From Saccharopolyspora phatthalungensis (GTDB lineage Bacteria > Actinomycetota > Actinomycetes > Mycobacteriales > Pseudonocardiaceae): 64,000 bases of DNA. Positions 8,225-16,800 of the stretch are shown here, piece by piece (position 1 is the stretch's first letter; each line of letters starts with the position of its first letter). Below the pieces are notes generated by a model. That model was not told where the DNA came from. It did not search any database and was given only the letters and a program-made list of their open reading frames with translations. The translations under genes and the position numbers were made by a program. The stretch is taken from assembly GCF_014203395.1 (NCBI RefSeq), contig NZ_JACHIW010000001.1, positions 4,447,501-4,511,500 of the forward strand. The letters are read 5' to 3'.

Positions 8225-9589
8225 CTAGGGGGTCGACTGACCGGCGGCCGGTTCGGCGGTCGCGCGTCGGGCCCGCCACCTTCGGAAAGCGCGGACGCGC
8301 CCGCGAATCAGGTTCGTAAGGATCAATGTCATGCCCGCCCACGGCAGCACCAGCAGGATGAGCCGGAGTACGCCCACCGCGGTTCCGGCCGCATCGCCGG
8401 CCCGGATCGAGCTGCCCACGCCGTTGTACTGCACGACCAGCGCCTCTGCCACGGTGGGCAGCACGTAGGGCGCGAGGACCAGGAAAGCGATGATCCAGTA
8501 AGCCATGAAGGGGATCACCAGCACGACCCAGGCCATGATCACCCGGCGGACCCAGGGCTTGAGTTCCAGCACGCGGGGGTGCGGGCGGCGGCCCGGGACC
8601 AGACTGCGCAAGACGGGCCCCATCCGGTCGAACAGGTCGGGAACCCCCACCAGATCGCTCAGGACGTAGTAGCCGTCGAGGCGGATCGACGGCACGAACT
8701 GCCAGAACGTCGTCGCCTGCCACGCCAGGAGCGCGGCCAGCAGCCACGGAAGACCGGTCGGCGCGTAGGCGGCGATCATGACGAGCATGGCCAGCACGTT
8801 GAAGTAGATGCCGCCGAGATCCGTGCGCAGTCGACCGCCCCGGCTGAGCCGGTAGGAATCGGTGACCGTGCTGTACATCGCGGGCCACACCAGATAGATG
8901 CCCACACCCATCTTTCCCGGCCGCGCGCCGCCGTAGCGGCAGGCGGCGACGTGGCCACACTCGTGGAAGATCCCGGCGCCGAACAGCACGCCCATCACCA
9001 GCAGGATTTGCTCCGGCTGGTTGAGCAGTTCCTTCGCGCCCGCGATGACTTGCTCGGCACCGCCATGCACGGCCAGCCAGACGTCGGCGAAGACGAAGGC
9101 CGCCAAGGCGACGATCACCACGGGTGGCCAGAACAAGGGCTGGAACACGCGGGCGATCACGGCGACGGCGCGTTCCGGCACCAGCGCGATGCGGAACTTC
9201 AGCGCCAGCAACCGATCCCGCTGCGGCGGCACTTCCGCCGGTCGGCCGGACGCGGGATCGGGGATCAGGATTCCCGCCGGACGCAACCTTTTCTCGACGA
9301 GGTAGAACACCTGCCCGGCGGTGATGCCGCGGCGCGACTCGTCGCTGAGGCACACCGCGAGTTGTTCGTAGCTGCGGCGTCCGTCAAGCCCCGCCGCGAC
9401 CAGGTAGAGCAGCCGCGACAGTTGCACGACCTGACCGTCGGCGCGGCGGATCAGGTACGGCGGTTCGCGGTGACCAGATCCCTGGTATTCGCCGATCAGC
9501 TCGGTGTCCGCCACAAGCGCGGGCACCGTGCGGTGCGCGACGTCCTCGTCTGCCGGCGGCAGCTCGGCCTGGTCAGGGGCGGCGGCCAT
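8225..9589 (-). CDS. membrane M50-type zinc metalloprotease with PqqD/RRE-like N-terminus (454 aa)
   Basis: Resembles the 'putative peptide zinc metalloprotease' family. Residues about 43-108 (PYLIRRADGQVVQLSRLLYLVAAGLDG ... VEKRLRPAGIL) have the beta-then-helical pattern of a PqqD-like RiPP recognition element. The membrane part carries FHECGHVAACR near residue 207, the HExxH zinc site of site-2-type proteases, with LDGYYVLSD later as the likely third ligand region. Several hydrophobic segments flank both motifs. Start ATG 9589 follows the ribosome site AGGAGTCGCA. The gene lies 133 bp downstream of a leader-like Gly-rich peptide gene and on the same strand, suggesting the peptide is its substrate; that link is inference. 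Confidence 0.82.
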   Translation of the reverse strand: MAAAPDQAELPPADEDVAHRTVPALVADTELIGEYQGSGHREPPYLIRRADGQVVQLSRLLYLVAAGLDGRRSYEQLAVCLSDESRRGITAGQVFYLVEKRLRPAGILIPDPASGRPAEVPPQRDRLLALKFRIALVPERAVAVIARVFQPLFWPPVVIVALAAFVFADVWLAVHGGAEQVIAGAKELLNQPEQILLVMGVLFGAGIFHECGHVAACRYGGARPGKMGVGIYLVWPAMYSTVTDSYRLSRGGRLRTDLGGIYFNVLAMLVMIAAYAPTGLPWLLAALLAWQATTFWQFVPSIRLDGYYVLSDLVGVPDLFDRMGPVLRSLVPGRRPHPRVLELKPWVRRVIMAWVVLVIPFMAYWIIAFLVLAPYVLPTVAEALVVQYNGVGSSIRAGDAAGTAVGVLRLILLVLPWAGMTLILTNLIRGRVRAFRRWRARRATAEPAAGQSTP

Positions 9590-9630
9590 TGCGACTCCTG
9601 GAGTGGTGGTCCGATGTGAACGTGGTCGAA

Positions 9631-9667
9631 GGGCGCGGCTTCGCCCCGGGTGGGGGAGACCGCGCCC
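9631..9667 (-). promoter_or_regulatory. hairpin upstream of the M50 gene
   Basis: GGGCGCGG (9631-9638) pairs perfectly with CCGCGCCC (9660-9667). It lies in the leader between the Gly-rich peptide gene and the protease and could limit readthrough or shape translation. Confidence 0.45.
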
Positions 9668-9674
9668 GCCGACC

Positions 9675-9700
9675 GGTAGTGCCACGAAGGCCGCACTACC
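9675..9700 (-). terminator. attenuator-like hairpin after the Gly-rich peptide gene
   Basis: GGTAGTGC (9675-9682) pairs with GCACTACC (9693-9700), 10-base loop, 23 bp after the peptide stop. No clear U tract, so partial termination or 3'-end protection are both possible. Confidence 0.5.
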
Positions 9701-9722
9701 AGTTTGCTCGGCTTGCTCGGCG

Positions 9723-10097
9723 TCAGCTCGGGTTGCCGCCGCCCATGCCGCCGATGCCGGCACCGCCGTAGCCGTTGCCGCCGATGCCGTTGCCGCCGTT
9801 GCCGCCGTTGCCGCCATCGCCTCCCATGCCGCCGTCACCGCCGTTGCCGCCGTTGCCGCCGCCCTGGCCGCCGCCGTTGCCGCCGCCAGTGCCGCCCGAG
9901 CCGCCATTGATGTCGCCGGTGGTGGTGATGTCAGCAGGTCCGTTCACATGGGTGTGCGTCGGCTGGTGGTACGCGGACAGGACGTCCTCGCCATTCCAGG
10001 GGAGCCAGAAGGTCGACATGACCGTGCGAGCCGGAAGGAATTCGACGCGCTGGTTTTCCAGTTCGGCAACGCTCAGCGACCGAGAGGTTTGTGGCAT
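9723..10097 (-). CDS. Gly-rich repeat peptide with leader-like N-terminus (124 aa)
   Basis: A strong ribosome site (TTAAGGAG) precedes ATG 10097. Residues 1-64 are a non-repetitive leader-like region including SVAELENQRVEFLPARTVMS and FWLPWNG; residues about 65-124 are almost pure GGX repeats (GGN, GGD, GGM, GGQ), a composition that can form polyglycine-II-type packing. There is no signal peptide. Two-part architecture, position just ahead of an RRE-like/M50 protease gene, and an intervening hairpin are what one expects of a ribosomally made precursor with its maturation enzyme. I do not recognise a named family; the precursor role is inference. Confidence 0.7.
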   Translation of the reverse strand: MPQTSRSLSVAELENQRVEFLPARTVMSTFWLPWNGEDVLSAYHQPTHTHVNGPADITTTGDINGGSGGTGGGNGGGQGGGNGGNGGDGGMGGDGGNGGNGGNGIGGNGYGGAGIGGMGGGNPS

Positions 10098-10387
10098 CTG
10101 GTGCTCCTTAACAATTCAACGGGATTCACGGGGAAAACGCGGAACTAGGCCACCCCCTGGAGCGCGCCGCAGCGGCACGTTCCTGGCGCACGGGGCAGAA
10201 CGTAGAAGCACCGTGCGCCCGATGCATTTCGAATCACTCCCACGGGCGTGCGCGGTTTTTCGCCGCCATTGGGGTGCGTGCATCGTGTCGGGGTTCGACC
10301 ATCGACAGAGCGTGTTGCCGGGCGGATCGGGCGGTGCCCGGGGCCGCCGGCTTCGGTTGGGGACGGCACGTAGTCCTGCGGCGCGCA

Positions 10388-11722
10388 TCAAGAGTTCCGT
10401 CGGACGTCCTCGCTAGTGCCGATGTGGCCGCCGACGCCGCCGACGCCGCCGACGCCGCCCTTGTCGGCGATGCCGTTGAGACCGCCGTGGCCTTGGAGGC
10501 CGGCAGTGCTCCCGATGCCGCTGCCGTCGCCGCCGTCGCCTCCGTTGCCGCCGTCGCCGCCGTCGCCGTTGAAGACGTGGACCGCGGACCTACCGCCGTT
10601 CTGCGACATGACGTTGCCGGTGTTGGCGAGTCCGCCACTGCCGCCGGTGCCGCCGGCACCGCCGTCGCCTTCCACGTTGATGCCCATGCGGGAGGTGGTG
10701 GCGCTCGGACTGCCGTCGCCGCCCTTTCCGCCTCGGCCGCCCTTTCCGCCCTTGCCGCCTCGCACCGTGATGTCGTCGTCGCCAATGCTCATGATCGTGC
10801 CGGTCGCCCCGTTGCCGACACCGCCGCGTCCGTTGGGATGCAGTTTGCCGCCGCCGCCGTTGCCGCCAACACCGCCGTCGCCGCTTCGCGTTGTCGCAGT
10901 GCCGGGACCGCCGCGTCCGCCGATGCCGCCATCACCGTTGTCGCCGCCGGTGATGGTGATGGTGTTGCTGCCTTCACCGGGGTAGATGCGGCCAAGGTTG
11001 CCGGCGCCGCCCTCGCCCCCATTACCGCCGTTGCCGCCGCGGGCATCGATGGGGTTGGCGCTGCCGGGACCGCCGTCGCCGCCTTCGCCTCCGGTGCCGC
11101 CGGCACCGCCGGTGATGATGATCTTGTCGTTTCCGGCGCCTGCGTTGAGGACGCCGGTGCGAGCAACGGCGGCGGCGCCGACGCCGCCGCTGCCACCGGT
11201 GCCTGCCCTGCCTCCGGCCCTTGCGCTGCTCCTGGCATCGGTGCCGTCCTGGCCGGCGTGACCTCCGGTGCTGCCGCCGTGGGCGCCGCCGTTGGCGCCC
11301 CTGAGGCCCCGGTCACCGCTCCTGGCGCCGACGAGATAGCCGTTGCCGCCCTTGCCGCCGTGCCCGCCGTTGCGGCCGGTGATGATGATCGTGTCGTCGC
11401 CACCGCCAGCGTTGATGGTGCCGGACAAAGCTCCGTTCAGGACGATCCGGTCGTTGCCTTCGGTTCCTTCGAGCGTCATCCCGGCTGGGACACCTCGGCT
11501 GCAAGTGATGTTGTCTCCGGAACCGTTGAAGGTCCGGGTGCAGCTGGGCGGCGCGGCGTCGGCGGGCTGGACCCCGATGAGGCTGAACGTGACGGCGAGC
11601 ATGGCGGCACCGGGCAGCGGCCACCTGTGCTGGTTCGCCCGGCAGGCTCCCGAGATCTGGCCGCCGGAGGCGGTCGTGCTCGGCGTCTCGGCGGGCACGG
11701 CCCGACGTGGACGGTTACTCAT
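10388..11722 (-). CDS. secreted GGX-repeat / RTX-like protein (444 aa)
   Basis: Start ATG 11722 with AAGGAG upstream. A long signal peptide is visible: basic start, hydrophobic core WPLPGAAMLAVTFSLIGV, probable cut after ADAA near residue 57. The mature part begins with a two-Cys segment, then alternates short RTX-like strands (GTEGNDRIVLNG, GGGDDTIIITG, GAGNDKIIITGG, GEGSNTITITGG, IGDDDITVRGG) with long GGX blocks. RTX strands usually bind calcium in a beta-roll; GGX blocks resemble PE_PGRS-type regions. Likely an exported surface or matrix protein. The coding GC repeats give many long antisense frames, which I reject. Same strand as the Gly-rich peptide and protease, 290 bp upstream. Confidence 0.75.
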   Translation of the reverse strand: MSNRPRRAVPAETPSTTASGGQISGACRANQHRWPLPGAAMLAVTFSLIGVQPADAAPPSCTRTFNGSGDNITCSRGVPAGMTLEGTEGNDRIVLNGALSGTINAGGGDDTIIITGRNGGHGGKGGNGYLVGARSGDRGLRGANGGAHGGSTGGHAGQDGTDARSSARAGGRAGTGGSGGVGAAAVARTGVLNAGAGNDKIIITGGAGGTGGEGGDGGPGSANPIDARGGNGGNGGEGGAGNLGRIYPGEGSNTITITGGDNGDGGIGGRGGPGTATTRSGDGGVGGNGGGGKLHPNGRGGVGNGATGTIMSIGDDDITVRGGKGGKGGRGGKGGDGSPSATTSRMGINVEGDGGAGGTGGSGGLANTGNVMSQNGGRSAVHVFNGDGGDGGNGGDGGDGSGIGSTAGLQGHGGLNGIADKGGVGGVGGVGGHIGTSEDVRRNS

Positions 11723-11754
11723 CGACGCAACTCCTTATCCACTGTGATCATGAC

Positions 11755-11792
11755 TAGGCCAAACAGCCGCAGAGTTTAGGCCAAACGGCCTA
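11755..11792. promoter_or_regulatory. paired operator-like repeats upstream of the secreted Gly-rich gene
   Basis: TAGGCCAAACAGCC at 11755-11768 and TAGGCCAAACGGCCTA at 11777-11792 are near-identical direct copies spaced 22 bp apart (two helical turns). The second is a perfect palindrome TAGGCC-AAAC-GGCCTA. They lie 33-70 bp upstream of ATG 11722, the right place for an operator. The binding protein is unknown. Confidence 0.6.
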
Positions 11793-12429
11793 GAAGCAAT
11801 GGGATTCGATGGGGGTGTCGGAAAGTTGCGTGTGCACTCGGTTTGTTCGGGTGACGGCGAGTCTGAGTGGTAATCGGGATCTCGGACCGGGCACGGGCGT
11901 GCTCGATGGTCGGTTCACGGTCGCGAACGGCGCCGCGCGATCGGGTTGGCGAAACGCTTGGCGGCCGAGGCGCTTCCTTGCGAAAATTACGGAACGGCAG
12001 GTTATCGAAACTATTTTCCGATCGAATTCGAGCGCGCGTTCGGCGCGGTGTGTTCGGTGCGGTCGCGGGTGGTGTCCATTGCTGTCGGACGCTTTTCATC
12101 CGGCGTTTCGAGTGGCGGTGATAGCTGCTGTTCAGCGCCGACTTCGGGGTCATGTCGAAGGGGGGTTCCCGAGTTCCGGAAAACGTGTGCTTTCCCTTGT
12201 GGCCTCGGCACGGCTCACCGCCCCCACGCGGCAATGGCCCATCCACCCCCCTGGTGTGACTTGTGACGTGGGCCGCTAACATCCTGTCGCTAGCAGCGTC
12301 GGTGTCACTAAATTGTGACGGATCGTGACGGATCAAGTGGGGATCGTAGTCCGATAGTAGTAAACTAGGTACTTTCCTACGTACAAACCGCGATGCACGT
12401 ACACGCTCCGTGCTGGAGTGTGGGCGCTC
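11793..12429. other. divergent intergenic region with GTGAC boxes
   Basis: About 640 bp between the secreted Gly-rich gene and the GH25 gene, no convincing ORF. Near the GH25 side, GTCAC (12304-12308) and GTGAC (12315-12319) form an inverted repeat, and GTGACGGATC is repeated in tandem at 12315-12334; another GTGAC pair lies near 12255-12267. These could be regulator boxes for the muramidase gene. Confidence 0.45.
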
Positions 12430-13626
12430 GTGAACCCCGAATCCTCCGACCAAACAAGATCCCCCGAAAACAACGATCAGCCGTCGACCCCGAACGAGGC
12501 GACTGACCGCGGGTGGCGTTCCGCTGCGCTGCGTGCCGACCAGGCCCTGCGCACGGCAGTGGATCGCGTGCGGCCGGCGGCGCATCGCGTCGGCGAGTGG
12601 CTCGCCCCGCTCATCCAACGCGTTCTGCAGTGGCTCGCGCCGCTGCTGCAGCGAGTTCAGGAAGCACCCGTGGTGCGGCGTCTCCGGGAGAGGGTTGCGC
12701 CGCACGTGAACAAGCTCCCCAAGCCCGTGCGGGAGGCACCGCGGATGCGGTCGATGCAGGCGGGCGCCGCCATCGTCGCCATCGGCGTGGTGGGTCTGCT
12801 GATCGGCACCGTCGTGTCCGGCCCGGACAAGTCCGAGGTCGAAGCGGCCGCGGAGGCAGCCCCGATGCCGGCCCCGGCTCCGGTTGCTCCCCAGGCCGAA
12901 CAGCCAGTGCCCGAAGGCGCCCCGAGTCCCGAGGTCGCGCCGGCTCCCGAGATGCCGGCCGCACCGGCGCCCGCCCCGCAAGCCCCGCTGGGCCCGCCGG
13001 TCGAGGGCATCGACGTGTCGAACCACAACGGCGCCATCGACTGGTCCCGGGTCGCGGCCGCCGGCAAGAAGTTCACCTTCGTGCTGGCCACCGACGGCAC
13101 TAGCTTCAGCAACCCCCGCTACAGCGAGCAGTACCACGGGGCCAAGAACGCCGGACTGATCGCGGGTGCTTACCACTTCGCGCGACCGGGCTCGTCCTCG
13201 GCGGAAGTGCAGGCCCAGCGCTTCCTGGACCTGGCCGACTACCAGGCCGACGGCAAGACCCTGCCGCCGGTGCTGGACCTGGAAGTCGATCCGAACAGCG
13301 GTGGCTGCTACGGCTTGTCCGTCGACCAGATGCACCTGTGGACCAAGACCTTCAACGACAAGGTCAAGGAGCGCACCGGCAAGGATCCGATCATTTACGC
13401 CAACCCGTCGTTCTGGCGGCAGTGCATGGGCAGCACCGACACCTTCGGTCACCACTCGCTGTGGCTGGCCTCCTATGGCGTGGACAGCCCGGCGGTGCCG
13501 GCCGGCTTCGACAACTGGGACTTCTGGCAGTACACCGACCAGGGCCAGGTCTCCGGTATCAGCGGCGGCGCCGACCTCAACCAGTACCAGGAGGGTCTTG
13601 CGCGGCTCCAGCAACTGGCTGGCTGA
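12430..13626 (+). CDS. membrane-anchored GH25 muramidase (398 aa)
   Basis: Cleaves peptidoglycan between MurNAc and GlcNAc (N,O-diacetylmuramidase fold). The N-terminal 105 residues are cytoplasmic and basic/helical; one transmembrane helix follows (AGAAIVAIGVVGLLIGTVVSG); then an Ala/Pro-rich linker of about 50 residues that can span the wall. The GH25 domain starts at VEGIDVSNHNGAIDW (near 190) and holds the catalytic acids in LDLEVDPNS (near 282). Type II orientation puts the enzyme outside the membrane. GTG 12430 is chosen over GTG 12418 because GGAG at 12415-12418 touches the latter. Followed by a strong terminator. Confidence 0.9.
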   Translation: MNPESSDQTRSPENNDQPSTPNEATDRGWRSAALRADQALRTAVDRVRPAAHRVGEWLAPLIQRVLQWLAPLLQRVQEAPVVRRLRERVAPHVNKLPKPVREAPRMRSMQAGAAIVAIGVVGLLIGTVVSGPDKSEVEAAAEAAPMPAPAPVAPQAEQPVPEGAPSPEVAPAPEMPAAPAPAPQAPLGPPVEGIDVSNHNGAIDWSRVAAAGKKFTFVLATDGTSFSNPRYSEQYHGAKNAGLIAGAYHFARPGSSSAEVQAQRFLDLADYQADGKTLPPVLDLEVDPNSGGCYGLSVDQMHLWTKTFNDKVKERTGKDPIIYANPSFWRQCMGSTDTFGHHSLWLASYGVDSPAVPAGFDNWDFWQYTDQGQVSGISGGADLNQYQEGLARLQQLAG

Positions 13627-13655
13627 CCCCTTACGTTAGGACCGGAATTTCGATG

Positions 13656-13696
13656 GGAGCGGGCCGTCCGCGGAATGCGGGCGGCCCGCTCCTTTT
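13656..13696 (+). terminator. terminator of the GH25 gene
   Basis: Perfect 11-bp stem GGAGCGGGCCG / CGGCCCGCTCC, 15-base loop, then TTTT at 13693-13696. Confidence 0.9.
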
Positions 13697-13869
13697 CGTC
13701 CTCTTAGGACGCTGCGGTGGGGGCGGCCGAGTGGGAAGGACATGCGACCCGGCCTGCCGCTGGTCCGAGTGATCTTTTTGTGGAACCCGATGGCGGGGAT
13801 TCGCCGGAACCGCGCGTGCCGGACCGATATCCTCGCCGCGATCGATGATCACCTGATCGGAGGCGCGGC

Positions 13870-16800
13870 ATGTCACTCTGGGAACAGCGGGTCGCCCGGG
13901 CCCGGCAGCTGTGGACCAATGGTGATCATGCCGCCGCGGAGCATGAGTTGCGCGCCGTGTGGGCCGACGGCGACTTCGACGCCGCTGCGCACGCGGCATG
14001 GCTGCTCGGGGCGCTCCTGGACGAGCACGACGACGCCGGCGGGGCCCGCGCGATATACCAGCGGGCGATTGACTCCGGGCATCCGATCTACGCCCAGCTG
14101 GCCGCGATCGCGTTGGGCCGGCTGCTGTTCAACGCCGACGATCTGACCGCAGCCCAGGCAGTGCTGCGGATCGCGGCCGACGGCACCGCCCCGGACGCCG
14201 CCGGCCACGCCAACGCCCTGCTGGCGCAGGTGCTGCACACTCTCGGCGACACCACGGGCGCCCGCGAGGCCCACGGCCGGGCCCTGACCTGCAACGATCC
14301 CGGTGTGATCGAGCTCGCGAGGGAGGTGAACCTGCCGGGCCTCGGCGAGAGGTCCGCGGAAGCCGACCTCCAGGTCGCCCACGAGCACGCCTTGCGGCTG
14401 CTGGACCAGGGGCGGGACCACGAGGCTGAGCCGATCCTGCGGCGGCTGCTCGACAGCGGCCACCCGAACTACGGATCGCTCGGCGCGGCGAAGCTGTACA
14501 CGCTGCACGTCGAGGATTCCGAGACGGCGCGGCGGATGGCCGAGCGGATCATCGCCTACCGCCACCCCGAGCACCTCGGCTGGGGTTACCTGCTGCTCGG
14601 CGGCGTGCTGGCAGACCTGGACGAGGCGGTGGCCGCCGCCGATGCGTTCCAGCGCGCGGCCGAGGATCCCCACCCCGACGTCCGGCTGCACGCATTGATC
14701 CGGCTGGGTATGCAACTGTGCGACCTCGGTCGGTCGGACGAGGCCCGCGAAACCTACCAACAGGTGATCAACACTCGCCACCCGCGCTATTCCGTCGAGG
14801 CGCTCGGCGTGCTGGGCGAGTTGCAGCGCGACGAGGGCGACATCGCCGGAGCGGTCGGGACCTTTGGCCGTGTCGCTGATTCCGGGCACCCGGAGAAGGC
14901 GCCGCTGGCCGCCTACAACATGGGCGTGCTGCTCTACGAGCACGGCGACCGAGACGCCGCCGCCGAGGCATTCCGAAGGGCCACCGAGGCCGAAGACCCG
15001 CACTTGGCCCACCAGGCCGCGCTGGCACTGTCCACGATGGACCAATTCGACGGGCGGGACGACCCGGTCGGCGACGACGCGGAACAACTGGTGCGGCGCG
15101 CGCGAGAGGCGGCCGCGGCCGGTGATTTCGCCACCGCGCAAGCCGATTACCAGCAGGTCATCGATCTGGGGCTCGGTTTCTGGTCGGTGCTGGCGGCCAA
15201 CTCGCTCGGCCTGGTGGAGGCGGCCGCGGGTGACATGGACCGGGCACGGCGCGCGCTGCGCTGGGCCGCGATGTCCGACGACGGATCGCTGGCGCAGGAC
15301 GGCGCTTTTCGCCACGCGCTGCTCGGCGAACAACCCGCGCACCGGTTACTGCCAGCGCTGCTTCAGCTGGAGAACAACGACGAAACCCTACTGGACCAGC
15401 TCGTCGCCGGTGCCGCGCCAGAGGTCCGCGACCTTGCATCGGTCGTCAAGGCCGAGCGCCTGATGACCATCGACGCATCGAGTGCCGTGGAAATGCTGTC
15501 CGGGCTGGTCGAATCGCCGAACCTGCTGGCCCGGACGAAGGCGGCCCACCTGCTGGCCGACTGGCTGGTCCGGGACCAGCGACACGACGAAGCACAGGCA
15601 CTGCTCAACCGGGTCGTCGGCGAAGGACACCCGGCGCTGCGGCCGTGGGCGGCGACCTTTCTCGGTGATGTGCTGCTGGACCGGGGAGACTTCGACGGCA
15701 CCATCGCGGCCTTCGAGACCGCGCTGGGCACCGGGCATCCCACCGTGCTCGGCGAGGTGTTCGGCAAGCTGGCGCTGATGTACCGGACCTGGGATCGGCA
15801 TGACGATCTCCTGGACCTCTACCGTCGGACCGCGGCCGGTAGCCACCCCGAATTCGCGCCGCAGGCGGCGTTTCTGCTCGGCGAGGAATTCGTCCAGGCC
15901 GACGACCTGGAGTCGGCGCTGGACCTGTTCGCCCAGGCCGCCGACTCCAGCTCGACCGCCGCGCCGGCCGCGGCGTTCGGGATGCACGCCATCCGGCAGG
16001 AATTCGAGTCAGCGCGCGCCAGCTTCCGCGCGCTGACCGACGATGACAAGCCGCATCAGGTCGCCACGCAACTTTGCCTGAACCTGGCTGACCGGTACCA
16101 GAGCCGGGGCGCGGTCGAGTTCACCGAGTGGGCGCTGCGACTGGTCGTCGAGGCAGGTCACGCGGCGGGGGTTCAGCAGGGCTGGCTCCTGCTCGGCGCG
16201 TTGCGCAACGAGCTCGGCGACGCCGATGGTGCCGCAGCCGCGTGGGAGCAAGCGGCCCGTGGCGGCAATGCGGATGAAGCGGCGGTGGCCAAGTGCAGCC
16301 TCGCAAACCTGCTGTCAGGCAGGGGAGAGCCGGACCGGGCCGATGCGCTGCTCGCCGAGGTCGCTGGCGGAGAGGCGGGGAACGCCGCCGAAGCCGCGCT
16401 CAAGCTGGGCGTCTTCCGCGAGGAGCGTGGCGACCTCGACGGCGCGATCGAGGCGTTCCGCCGTGCGGAGTCGGTGGGTTCCCGGGGCGAGGCCGCCCAT
16501 GCCACCGCCAACATCGCGATCCTGCTTGCCCGGCAAGGAAAAGCCGAGCCCGCGCGGCAGGCATTCGAGCGCGTGATCTCCTCGGGTGTCCCGGGGGTGG
16601 CCGCCTACGCCGCGCTCGAACTGGGCAACATGCTCCGGGACGCTGGGGATGAAGCGGGGGCGAAGGCGGCCTACGAGCGGGCGCTTGAGTTCGACGAACC
16701 GGATGTCACACCGTACGTGTATCGGCAGATGGGCGCCGAAACCGCCGAACAGCGGGGATTCCGGTTGATCCGAGAGGGTGATGTCGAGGGTGCCCGCGCG

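Noticed and set aside
10274..11779. 501-codon Ala-rich plus-strand frame
   Set aside because: Produced by reading GGX repeats in reverse; the minus frame has a signal peptide and RTX strands.
11776..13614. 612-codon minus-strand frame opposite the GH25 gene
   Set aside because: Shadow frame; His/Arg/Gly-rich nonsense, no ribosome site, real GH25 on the other strand.
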